7,309 nt of DNA, from positions 1-7,309 of the forward strand of contig OMSM01000065.1 in NCBI GenBank assembly GCA_900313745.1. Reading direction: 5' to 3'. Shown piece by piece: positions 1 to 6,774 of the stretch (positions are counted from its first letter, which is position 1; the number at the start of each line of letters is the position of its first letter). The notes under the pieces are model-generated. The model made no database searches, was not told where the DNA came from, and saw only the letters and a program-made list of their open reading frames with translations. The position numbers were made by a program, and so were the translations under genes. Source of the DNA: an uncultured Lachnospiraceae bacterium (lineage in GTDB: Bacteria > Bacillota > Clostridia > Lachnospirales > Lachnospiraceae).

Positions 1-37
1 GAAATGTATGCATAAATAATAACACTTATCCGCCGGT

Positions 38-1408
38 TCAGTAAACCTCCGCGCTTTTCAGGAAGACCTTTCCGCGCGATGCGCTGACCTCAAGCAGAAG
101 GTGGTCCACTCCGCCGATATGCTCTCCGATCAGCGGGTTCTGTCCGGTGAAATGGTCCGCGAGGGTAAGGATCCTGCAGTTTCCCACCGTGCTGCCCTGC
201 GCCCAGGGAAAATGCATGCCGAGTCCCTTCTCCGACCCGATCCTGAACTCGGAGATCCGCTGTCCCTTCGTCAGGTCCTCTCGAAGGATCACATGGCGGA
301 TATCCTTTCTCACCTTGTCAAAACTGATCCTGTACACCGGAAGCTCATCCGTGCCCCCTGCTCTCTCAAGCCCGGAGGGCACCGGAGTCCCGAAGGCGCC
401 TTTTATGGCATCGCCGAACTCCTTAAGCCTCGCGGCATCCCTTTCATCGATGAGGCCCTCGTCCGTAGGGGGAATATTCAGGTTGAGTCCTGCGTTGTTC
501 CCGACGGTGGTCATGTATACCCGCATCAGCTCGTCAACGCTCTTCGGCTCCTCATTCCTGTGCCAGAACCAGCCCGGGCGTATGGAGGTGTCAAACTCCG
601 ACGGGCAGAATACCAGTCCCTTCGAATAAAGAATGCTGTCCAGCGATCCCAGATACCTGCCTGTGCTGTAGATCCCGTCCAGGCTGCCCTCCTCCGAGAG
701 CGGTCCCGGTCCGGACTGTACATCGCTGTAGAAGCAGAGCTCCGACGGCACCACCGCCCACTCCGATTCCCTCGCGATGCCTGCCTCGTTCCCGCACCAC
801 CGCGCATCGGGGCCGTAATCGTTGAAAATCACCGCCTCCGGCTGTAGTCTCCGGATGAGGCTGATGTAGCGTGGGAAATCGTACTCCTGCTTCTTCCCGT
901 CCGGGCCCTCACCGCAGGCATTGTCGAACCATACCTCCGCGATCTCCCCGTAATTGGTAAGCAGCTCCTCCAGCTGACCGCAGAAATAGTCATTGTACGC
1001 CGGCGTGCCGTAGTACCTGCTGTTCCTGTCCCAGGGGGAGAGATAGAAGCCGAACCGGATGCCGCCGCGGCGGCAGGCCTCGGAAGCTTCCCTGACTATA
1101 TCCCGCCCGAAGGGAGAGTTCATCACGCTGTGGTCCGTGAGTTTTGTATCCCAGAGGCAGAAGCCGTCATGGTGCTTCGCAACGAGGATCATTCCCTTCA
1201 TTCCGGCGGATTTGACGGCGTCCACCCACTGGTCGCAGTCCAGTTTTGACGGATTGAAGAGGGATTCCGCCTCCGTCCCGGTTCCCCACTCCCGGTCAGT
1301 AAAGGTATTCATTCCGAAGTGGATAAAGGCAAAGAAGTTGTTCTCAAACCAGGCAAGCTGCCTCTTCGACGGCACGACCGAAGCTGCCTCTCGGATAAAA
1401 TCCAGCAT
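38..1408 (-). CDS. alpha-L-fucosidase, GH29 family (probably subfamily B)
   Basis: Predicted retaining exo-fucosidase (456 aa) that removes terminal alpha-L-fucose, probably alpha-1,3/1,4-linked if the subfamily B assignment holds. With the start used here, the N-terminal barrel has FAFIHFGMNTF near residues 27-37 (His30) and AKHHDGFCLWDT near 77-88 (His79-His80). The nucleophile motif EVWFDNA puts the candidate catalytic Asp at 162. GNEAG puts the candidate acid/base Glu at 208, a spacing typical of GH29-B. The C-terminal part (about 350-456) matches the family's beta-sandwich, including LREDLTKGQRI. I chose ATG 1408 because GGGAGG lies about 7 nt upstream; an in-frame ATG at 1471 would add 21 residues but has no ribosome site and sits at the predicted transcription start. 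No signal peptide or membrane segment is visible, so the enzyme should be cytosolic and act on imported oligosaccharides. Family is confident; linkage specificity is inferred. No sugar transporter or fucose gene lies beside it here. Confidence 0.93.
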   Translation of the reverse strand: MLDFIREAASVVPSKRQLAWFENNFFAFIHFGMNTFTDREWGTGTEAESLFNPSKLDCDQWVDAVKSAGMKGMILVAKHHDGFCLWDTKLTDHSVMNSPFGRDIVREASEACRRGGIRFGFYLSPWDRNSRYYGTPAYNDYFCGQLEELLTNYGEIAEVWFDNACGEGPDGKKQEYDFPRYISLIRRLQPEAVIFNDYGPDARWCGNEAGIARESEWAVVPSELCFYSDVQSGPGPLSEEGSLDGIYSTGRYLGSLDSILYSKGLVFCPSEFDTSIRPGWFWHRNEEPKSVDELMRVYMTTVGNNAGLNLNIPPTDEGLIDERDAARLKEFGDAIKGAFGTPVPSGLERAGGTDELPVYRISFDKVRKDIRHVILREDLTKGQRISEFRIGSEKGLGMHFPWAQGSTVGNCRILTLADHFTGQNPLIGEHIGGVDHLLLEVSASRGKVFLKSAEVY

Positions 1409-1421
1409 CTCTTTCCTCCCT
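1400..1421 (-). promoter_or_regulatory. Ribosome binding site deciding the fucosidase start
   Basis: On the minus strand GGAAGGGAGG precedes ATG 1408, with GGGAGG about 7 nt from the start codon. The upstream in-frame ATG at 1471 has no comparable purine-rich stretch. This supports the shorter 456-residue protein, whose first residues (MLDFIREAA) lead directly into the conserved domain. Confidence 0.75.
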
Positions 1422-1478
1422 TCCGGCGCGGATGAGCCGCACGGACAGCCTCCGGGGAGCGTCCGTTCCATCCGGATA

Positions 1479-1484
1479 TGTTAT
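1479..1484 (-). promoter_or_regulatory. Candidate -10 box for the fucosidase gene
   Basis: The minus strand reads TATAAC (5 of 6 to TATAAT) inside an A/T-rich stretch in an otherwise GC-rich region. It would start transcription near 1472 and give a leader of about 64 nt to ATG 1408. No good -35 is present at 16-18 bp; TTAGAA at 15 bp spacing is the best candidate. The assignment is tentative. Confidence 0.35.
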
Positions 1485-1487
1485 ACT
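1479..1487 (+). promoter_or_regulatory. Candidate extended -10 promoter for the DUF4342-two-component operon
   Basis: TGTTATACT is an extended -10 (TGn followed by TATACT, 5 of 6 to TATAAT). There is no recognisable -35, which extended -10 promoters can tolerate. Transcription would begin near 1494, leaving a leader of about 128 nt before ATG 1622. It overlaps the opposing candidate -10 for the fucosidase almost base for base. Confidence 0.4.
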
Positions 1488-1556
1488 TTTCTTAATGTTG
1501 TTCTAATGAACTCCACAGTGTTATCTCATTTTGTACCGCTAGAATGATTATTGCAA

Positions 1557-1580
1557 GCGGCGGTGAGCACTGAGCGCCGC
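1557..1580 (+). other. GC-rich hairpin in the leader of the DUF4342 operon
   Basis: GCGGCG (1557-1562) and CGCCGC (1575-1580) are perfect inverted arms around a 12-nt loop. No T-run follows on either strand, so it is not an intrinsic terminator. It lies about 30 nt upstream of the ribosome site and could stabilise the leader RNA or bind a regulator; its role is unknown and chance is possible. Confidence 0.35.
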
Positions 1581-1621
1581 AATGACGAAACACACATTGC
1601 ATCCGCAAAAAGGAGACTATT

Positions 1622-2194
1622 ATGGATAACATGGAAAAGATCACGAAACTGATGGAGAAGACCGGAGTTAACGAGGCTGAGGCCTCCCAGGCACTTGCTT
1701 CCTGCGGCGGAGATCTGCTGGACGCGATTCTCCTCCTCGAGAGAGAGGGAAAGATCAACCGCGCATCCTCCGCATACACCACCGGCGAAGACAAGGCAGA
1801 GAATGCCGGAACCGAAAACGCGGACAACGAGACCTGGAGGGCAATTCCCGAGGTGTACAAGGACCGCAGCAAAACCAGCACCGGTGAAGACGGATGGCAC
1901 AAATTCGTGCGCCGCGCTAAGTCCCTGCTGGCCCTGAGCATCGAGTGCACCTTCGGCGCGGAGCGCAGGGGCAAGGAAATCATCACCATCCCGGTGCTCG
2001 TGCTCATCCTGCTGCTCATCTTCGCTTTCTGGGCAGTGGTTCCGCTTCTGGTCATCGGTCTTTTCCTGGACTGCCGCTACCGCTTCCACGGCGTAGACCA
2101 CGTCTCGCTCAATATCAATGACGTGTGTGACAAGGCCGCGGATGCCGCCAGCGAACTCAAGAAGGACATCCATGAGCACAATACTGATCATTGA
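1622..2194 (+). CDS. UBA-like/DUF4342 domain membrane protein
   Basis: Protein of 190 aa with unknown function. Residues about 3-44 form a UBA/EF-Ts-like three-helix module, with ITKLMEKTGVNEAEASQAL followed by GGDLLDAILLLEREGKI. Residues about 45-88 are a charged, low-complexity linker. Residues about 90-160 match DUF4342: a basic segment (FVRRAKSLLALSIECTF), the signature RRGKEIITIP, and one long hydrophobic segment at 122-149, then CRYRF. The tail (161-190) is polar and helical. No signal peptide is seen, so the UBA-like part is probably cytoplasmic and the protein is anchored by its single membrane segment. AGGAG lies 6 nt before ATG 1622. The gene overlaps the response regulator start by 23 nt, so it heads an operon with the two-component genes. 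I infer an accessory role, such as protein-protein contact at the membrane; nothing in the sequence proves it. Domain assignment is by recognition of family signatures. Confidence 0.88.
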   Translation: MDNMEKITKLMEKTGVNEAEASQALASCGGDLLDAILLLEREGKINRASSAYTTGEDKAENAGTENADNETWRAIPEVYKDRSKTSTGEDGWHKFVRRAKSLLALSIECTFGAERRGKEIITIPVLVLILLLIFAFWAVVPLLVIGLFLDCRYRFHGVDHVSLNINDVCDKAADAASELKKDIHEHNTDH

Positions 2195-2849
2195 GGATGA
2201 GCGCCAGATCGCGCGATTCATCGAGCTCGAGCTCTCCCACGAGGGCTTCGAAGTGACAAAGGAGGAGGACGGCCGCAGGGGACTGGAGACCGCCCTCTCC
2301 TCCGATTTTGACCTGATTCTTCTGGACGTGATGCTGCCCGGGCTTAACGGCATCGAGGTGCTGCGCCGGCTGCGGCTGCAGAAATCGACGCCCGTCATTC
2401 TTCTGACCGCAAGGGATGCTGTCATGGACAAGGTGGCGGGCCTCGACGCAGGCGCCGACGATTATGTGACGAAGCCCTTCGCCATCGAGGAACTGCTTGC
2501 AAGGATCCGCACCGCCCTGAGGCACGCCTCCTCAGAGGAGGCCGCCACCTCCAGGCTCGAGTGCGGTCCCGTCGTCCTCGACGAGGACAGGCATGAGGTT
2601 ACGGTAAACGGCGAGGAGGTCACCCTCACCAACCATGAGTTCGAGCTGCTCCGCACGCTCTTAAAGAACCGCAACATCGTGATGGACCGGTCAAAACTTA
2701 TCAACGCCGTCTGCGGCTACGACTATGTCGGCGAGACCAATCTCATCGACGTTTACGTCCGCTATCTGCGCACCAAGATCGACGACCGCTTCGGCATCCG
2801 TCTGATCCAGACCGTCCGTGGAGTAGGCTATGTCATCCGAGACGAATAA
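2172..2849 (+). CDS. OmpR/PhoB-family response regulator transcription factor
   Basis: DNA-binding response regulator of 225 aa, the usual family length. The N-terminal receiver domain (about 1-118) has the acidic pocket Glu8-Asp9-Glu10, phospho-acceptor Asp52 in LILLDVMLPG, Thr79 in ILLTA, Tyr98, and Lys101 in VTKPF. The C-terminal winged helix (about 128-223) carries LTNHEFELLRTLLKNRN and the recognition-helix region ETNLIDVYVRYLRTKID, ending in the wing motif RGVGYVIRD. It should bind direct-repeat DNA sites as a phosphorylated dimer. I chose ATG 2172 because GAAGGA lies 5 nt upstream and the protein then begins with the canonical MSTILIIEDE; an in-frame ATG at 2118 would add 18 non-conserved residues with no ribosome site. 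Its start lies inside the preceding gene (23-nt overlap) and its end overlaps the kinase start by 20 nt, so the three genes are probably translationally coupled. Targets are not identifiable here. Confidence 0.96.
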   Translation: MSTILIIEDERQIARFIELELSHEGFEVTKEEDGRRGLETALSSDFDLILLDVMLPGLNGIEVLRRLRLQKSTPVILLTARDAVMDKVAGLDAGADDYVTKPFAIEELLARIRTALRHASSEEAATSRLECGPVVLDEDRHEVTVNGEEVTLTNHEFELLRTLLKNRNIVMDRSKLINAVCGYDYVGETNLIDVYVRYLRTKIDDRFGIRLIQTVRGVGYVIRDE

Positions 2850-4179
2850 ACAGCGTTCCAGAACTTACACGCGTTCCATTGCCAGACGGATCAACACCTC
2901 CGTCTGGCTTCATAAGCTGTTCACCTATATCGTGCTCGACGTCATGATCGCCGCTGCCGCATTAGGGGCATTTTTCTTAAGAAGCCTCCGCTACGCAGAG
3001 GGGGCGCCGTCCGAAAATCTCCTGTTTCTCGATTATGCCAATATCAGTGAGGTAAATATTGAGGGCAGGAAGCTTGATGACTGGGATCTCGTGATTGTCT
3101 ACAAGGACGGCGAAAAGATGACTGCTCCCTGCGCGGGTTACGTATTCACGCTTTCCCCGGTACTGGCGGCAGCCCTTTTCGTTGAGATCCTTGATCTCTT
3201 CTTCTCCCTCTTTCATACCGGGCGGTACCGCAGGAAGCTCCGGCCTCTGGAGCAGCTGGCCAGGCAGGCGGAAACAATCAGCTCCATCCCTCTGGACACG
3301 ACGCGCTTCAGCCAGCTGGAGGAGGCGCTGTCCTCTCCCGACGCCCTCGGCGGGGGGATCCCCGTGGACACCGGCGATCCCGAGCTAAGGCGCATTGAGG
3401 AAGCAATCAACAGCCTGCTTAAGAGAATGGAGGACAGCTACCGCCAGCAGGGCCGCTTCGTCTCCGATGCCTCCCACGAGCTCCGCACACCCATCGCGGT
3501 CATCCAGGGCTACGCTGATCTGCTCGCCCGCTGGGGCAAGGACGATCCCGAGATACTCGAGGAAAGCATCACCTCGATACAGAAGGAATCCCGCCACATG
3601 AAGGAACTGGTGGAGCAGCTCCTCTTCCTTGCCCGCGGAGACAGCGGACGCAACCCGGTCAACAAAGAAAATGTCGATCTTCCGGCACTGCTCTCCGAGG
3701 TCTGGGAGGAGTCCCTGATGATCGACGACAAGCATGAGTATGTCCTTGAGGGGGTAAAAACTGATGAGGACAGCAGCGCGCCGGCTGTCCCGGCTGATCC
3801 CGCAGCCGGGGAAGCTTCCCCCGGTGCGGTCACCGTATTCGCCGACCGCGCGATGCTCAAGCAGTGCATGCGCATTTTCCTCGAGAATGCGGCCAAATAC
3901 TCCCCGGAGGGAAGCCGCATCCGCCTGTCGCTGATTACCGGCGAGAAGGCCGGATTCGGCATAGAGGACGAGGGTTCCGGCATGGATTCGGAGAGCCTCT
4001 CACACATATTCGAGCGCTTCTACCGCTCGGACAAGGCAAGAAACAGCGAGACCGGCGGAACCGGCCTGGGGCTCTCTATTGCGAAATGGATCGTAGACGT
4101 CCACAATGGGACGATCGACGTGGTTTCGGTTCCCGATGTCGGGAGCCGCTTCAGCGTGACCTTTCCTCCCGCTCAGTGA
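2830..4179 (+). CDS. Membrane sensor histidine kinase (HisKA-HATPase_c)
   Basis: Cognate kinase of the adjoining regulator, 449 aa. A basic N-terminus leads to membrane segment 1 (about 31-50), a short extracytoplasmic region of about 54 residues (51-104) with no recognised sensor fold, and segment 2 (about 105-128). A HAMP-like linker follows (about 133-205, with RPLEQLARQAETI and DPELRRIEEAINSLLKRME). The dimerisation domain carries phospho-acceptor His216 in SDASHELRTP. The catalytic domain has the N box with Asn353 (FLENAAKYSPEG), G1 box DEGSG (380-384), F box IFERFYRSDKAR, and G2 box GGTGLGLSIAKW (409-420), so it looks catalytically intact. One oddity is an acidic Ala/Pro-rich stretch (about 310-333) inside the catalytic domain. 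GGAG lies 6 nt before ATG 2830 within the regulator gene. The last 29 bp overlap the convergent DUF21-CBS gene. The signal is unknown; the small loop suggests membrane-level or partner-mediated sensing. Confidence 0.95.
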   Translation: MSSETNKQRSRTYTRSIARRINTSVWLHKLFTYIVLDVMIAAAALGAFFLRSLRYAEGAPSENLLFLDYANISEVNIEGRKLDDWDLVIVYKDGEKMTAPCAGYVFTLSPVLAAALFVEILDLFFSLFHTGRYRRKLRPLEQLARQAETISSIPLDTTRFSQLEEALSSPDALGGGIPVDTGDPELRRIEEAINSLLKRMEDSYRQQGRFVSDASHELRTPIAVIQGYADLLARWGKDDPEILEESITSIQKESRHMKELVEQLLFLARGDSGRNPVNKENVDLPALLSEVWEESLMIDDKHEYVLEGVKTDEDSSAPAVPADPAAGEASPGAVTVFADRAMLKQCMRIFLENAAKYSPEGSRIRLSLITGEKAGFGIEDEGSGMDSESLSHIFERFYRSDKARNSETGGTGLGLSIAKWIVDVHNGTIDVVSVPDVGSRFSVTFPPAQ

Positions 4180-5416
4180 AGGTTCCGGTGCGGATTCTTA
4201 GCACGCGGTGCTCGTCCGCCTCCAGTATCGTCACCCTGACCCCCCGGAAGTCGAAGGAATCGCCCACTTTCGGGAACTCATCCATCATCTCGATGCACCA
4301 GCCTCCGACCGTTTCCGACTCGACATCCAGCTCATCCTCATCCCAGCCCATTAGCTCGGCGAACTCCGAGAACTGGGTGTCGCCGCCGATCTCATAAACC
4401 CCTTCGGCAATCTCCTTCATCTCGGGTTCCACGACGTCCGTCTCGTCCCAGATCTCTCCGACGAGCTCCTCGAGCACATCCTCCAGGGATACTACTCCCA
4501 GCGTCCCTCCGTACTCATCCGTGACCACCGCAAGGTGCTGCTTGGCCTCCTTGAGCTGCTCCAGCACATCAGGGAGCTTCATGGTCTTGTAGACGTAACT
4601 CACCGGCATCAGCAGCGGGCGGATATCCGCTCCCGGATCGTCAATCAGCGCCTTCAGGTAATGGTTCACCGCGAGGATTCCGATGATGTTGTCCTTGTGG
4701 TCCTCGAACACCGGGATCCGGGAATAGGGTGAGTTTTCAATAATTTCACTGATCTCCTCCGGGGTGTCGTCGATATTGATTGCGACGATGTCCACTCTGG
4801 CAGTCATGACCTCCTGCACCGAGGTCTCAGAGAAATCGATCGCCGCGTTGACCAGCTCCGACTCCCCCTCGTCAAGTATCTCCTCGTCCTCCGCGGTCTC
4901 GATGATTGAATGGAGCTCATCCACCGCCGAATCCTCGTCCGCGCTCTGCTCCCCCTTCATCCTCTTCGTGATGAAGTTCACAAGAAAGACCACGAGGAGC
5001 GTCACCGGGCGGAAAAGAGCCATCAGGAAGCGCAGTGCCGGCGCAAATGCCCCGGAAAGCCTGTTGGCATTCTTCTGCGCCACGATTTTGGGAATAGTTT
5101 CACCGAAAATAATGACGAGGACGGTGATGACCACCGTCGAAACCCAGGCATAGTTCGGGCCGAAGGCGAAGATTGCCACGAGAGATCCAAGGGAAGACGC
5201 TGCGATGTTTACGAGGTTGTTGCCCACCAGAATGGCGGAAAGCGCGTCGTCAAAGCGCCCGAGGATATCCGAGGCCGTCCTGGCCCGCCTGTCCCCGTCC
5301 TCCGCGGCATTCTCCAGACGCACCTGGTTGGCGGAGGAAAACGCCATCTCCGAGGCGGAGAAAAACGCGGAGCACGCGATACATAATAAAATTGCCGCAC
5401 AATAGAGATAAATCAT
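4151..5416 (-). CDS. CNNM/DUF21-CBS-CorC family membrane protein (downstream paralog)
   Basis: Hemolysin C/CorC-like protein of 421 aa, a usual length. The N-terminal DUF21 transmembrane domain (about 1-150) has FFSASEMAFSS (18-28), VGNNLVNIAAS (64-74) and the hallmark FGETIPK (104-110). A Glu/Asp-rich linker (about 155-186) leads to a CBS pair (about 200-325, ending in VVTDEYGGTLGVVSLEDVLE and ELVGEIWDETD) and a C-terminal CorC_HlyC domain (about 335-412). Homologs include MpfA of Staphylococcus aureus and YhdP of Bacillus subtilis, linked to Mg2+ export, and archaeal and eukaryotic CNNM Mg2+ transporters; some proteobacterial relatives (PaeA) act on polyamines. Divalent-cation transport is therefore likely but not proven. 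GAAGGA lies 5 nt before ATG 5416. The start is only 13 nt after the stop of the upstream paralog, so the two are co-transcribed. Its 3' end overlaps the convergent kinase gene by 29 bp. Confidence 0.94.
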   Translation of the reverse strand: MIYLYCAAILLCIACSAFFSASEMAFSSANQVRLENAAEDGDRRARTASDILGRFDDALSAILVGNNLVNIAASSLGSLVAIFAFGPNYAWVSTVVITVLVIIFGETIPKIVAQKNANRLSGAFAPALRFLMALFRPVTLLVVFLVNFITKRMKGEQSADEDSAVDELHSIIETAEDEEILDEGESELVNAAIDFSETSVQEVMTARVDIVAINIDDTPEEISEIIENSPYSRIPVFEDHKDNIIGILAVNHYLKALIDDPGADIRPLLMPVSYVYKTMKLPDVLEQLKEAKQHLAVVTDEYGGTLGVVSLEDVLEELVGEIWDETDVVEPEMKEIAEGVYEIGGDTQFSEFAELMGWDEDELDVESETVGGWCIEMMDEFPKVGDSFDFRGVRVTILEADEHRVLRIRTGTFTEREERSR

Positions 5417-5429
5417 ATCATTCCTTCAC

Positions 5430-6743
5430 TCAGGAAGCAGTTTTTCCGTCCGGGCCCGTTTTTCCTTCCTCCTCTTCGGGAAGGATCTCCACCTTAAGCC
5501 TGTAGATGCGGCTTTTCTTCATCGACAGGACTGTAATCATTGTATTGAGGTAACGGAAGCGGTCGCCCTCCTTCGGGATCTCCGCGAAGTTCTCGTATGC
5601 GAGCTCGCTCATGAGCTTGTCCCCGAGACGCTCCTCTTCCTCCTCGTCGTAATCGATGTCCAGCTCGTCGAGCACATCCGTCACGTGCTCCTCGGCATTG
5701 ACGCTGTACGCTCCGCCCTGGATCTGGACGATATTGTTGACCACCTTGTCGTCCTCGTCCCAGATCTCTCCGACGAGTTCCTCCAGGATATCCTCCACCG
5801 TAACGATGCCAAGTGTTCCGCCGTAGTTGTCGGTGACCACCGCCATGTTCAGTTTTCGCTTCGACATCAGGGCAAGGAGGTCGTCGATCTTGGTTGACTG
5901 GTGGACGAAGCACGGCTCGTCAAGAAGCGGGCGGATTCCGAGAACCGTCCCGTTCTCCTTCGCTTTCAGGTATTCCTTGATATATTTCCTTATCTGGAGC
6001 ACGCCGACGATATTGTCTATAGTGCCCTCATAGACCGGTATCCGGCTGTGATTCAGGGCCTTGATGCGGCCGATCGCGGTCTCCGCGTCTGTGTTCACCT
6101 CCAGCGCGGCGACATCCACACGGCTCGTGAGTATGCTCTCCACCGTCACGTCGCCGAACTGCAGGGCGGAGGAAATCAGGTCCCCCTGCTCTTCCTTCAG
6201 CGCGCCCTCCTCGGTCATGTCCTCGATGATGTCGAAAAGCTCATCCTCGGTAACCGTCGCCTCGGGATCGCCCTTCGTGTGCTTCGCCGCAAAACTGCCG
6301 ACTGCGGTAAGGAACCGGGATGCGGGGCTTAAGGCTTTCATGAGAAAACTCAAGATTCCGGACGTCTCCAGGCAGATGCGCTCGCTGTACTTGCGCGCGA
6401 TGCTCTTGGGAAGCATTTCCCCGAAGAAGAACACGACCAAAGTGGTGACAAGTGTGGAAACTGTCACCGCCGAGGCGCCGAACATGCGCGTGACATTCAC
6501 TGTCACGACAGAAGCTGCCGCCAGATGGATAATATTTGTACAAATGAGAATTGTCGTGATCGCGCGATCGATGTGATCGGTGATCTCCAGCGCCGTCTTC
6601 GCGCGGGAATCGCCCTTATCAGCGCGCGTCTTCAGTTTTGACCGTGATACCGAGGCGTAGGCTGTCTCGGTCACTGCAGATACAAAAGCTGCGATGAGTA
6701 AGAAGAATATTACAATCAGCCACGATCGACTGCCGTCGTCCAT
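5430..6743 (-). CDS. CNNM/DUF21-CBS-CorC family membrane protein (upstream paralog)
   Basis: First gene of the pair, 437 aa, with the same architecture as its downstream neighbour but clearly diverged. DUF21 spans about 8-150, with AAFVSAVTETAYAS (18-31), ICTNIIHLAAAS (67-78) and FGEMLPK (107-113). A short acidic linker (about 158-190) is followed by the CBS pair (about 203-328, with MAVVTDNYGGTLGIVTVEDI and ELVGEIWDEDD) and a CorC_HlyC domain (about 338-420). That last domain carries an unusual run of acidic residues (DYDEEEEERLGDK, 364-376). The C-terminal tail is charged and probably disordered. The protein probably handles Mg2+ or another divalent cation, with the CBS pair as a nucleotide sensor, as known for the family. 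ATG 6743 is the only plausible start: an in-frame stop lies three codons upstream and the next Met is deep inside the domain. The GAGGAG site is 14 nt away, unusually far. It is expressed from the promoter at 6855-6883. Confidence 0.94.
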   Translation of the reverse strand: MDDGSRSWLIVIFFLLIAAFVSAVTETAYASVSRSKLKTRADKGDSRAKTALEITDHIDRAITTILICTNIIHLAAASVVTVNVTRMFGASAVTVSTLVTTLVVFFFGEMLPKSIARKYSERICLETSGILSFLMKALSPASRFLTAVGSFAAKHTKGDPEATVTEDELFDIIEDMTEEGALKEEQGDLISSALQFGDVTVESILTSRVDVAALEVNTDAETAIGRIKALNHSRIPVYEGTIDNIVGVLQIRKYIKEYLKAKENGTVLGIRPLLDEPCFVHQSTKIDDLLALMSKRKLNMAVVTDNYGGTLGIVTVEDILEELVGEIWDEDDKVVNNIVQIQGGAYSVNAEEHVTDVLDELDIDYDEEEEERLGDKLMSELAYENFAEIPKEGDRFRYLNTMITVLSMKKSRIYRLKVEILPEEEEGKTGPDGKTAS

Positions 6744-6757
6744 TTGGAAAAATCACA

Positions 6758-6763
6758 CTCCTC
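6758..6763 (-). promoter_or_regulatory. Ribosome binding site at unusually long spacing
   Basis: GAGGAG on the minus strand is a near-perfect anti-16S match, but 14 nt separate it from ATG 6743; 5-9 nt is usual. No alternative in-frame start codon lies closer, because the three codons before the ATG are CAA, TTC and TTT, preceded by TGA. Initiation may be weak or modulated by the leader fold. Confidence 0.5.
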
Positions 6764-6774
6764 AACAGTGCAGG

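Noticed and set aside
1..37. A terminator for the fucosidase downstream of its stop
   Set aside because: The 37 bases are A/T-rich and hold a TATGCATA palindrome (7-14), but there is no stable stem followed by a T-run; any terminator must lie outside the window.
101..847. A 248-codon open frame on the plus strand opposite the fucosidase
   Set aside because: It has no ribosome site or family signature and is fully antisense to the conserved GH29 gene.
1409..1471. N-terminal extension of the fucosidase to ATG 1471
   Set aside because: There is no ribosome site for it, the residues (Gly/Pro/Cys-rich) are neither conserved nor a signal peptide, and the ATG coincides with the predicted transcription start.
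2118..2171. Longer response regulator starting at ATG 2118
   Set aside because: The 18 extra residues are not part of the receiver fold, lack a ribosome site, and lie inside the preceding gene; GAAGGA before ATG 2172 fits far better.
1526..2431. A 301-codon open frame on the minus strand opposite the DUF4342 and regulator genes
   Set aside because: It is antisense to two well-supported genes, has low-complexity Ser/Arg-rich sequence with no recognisable domain, and arises from GC-rich codon mirroring.
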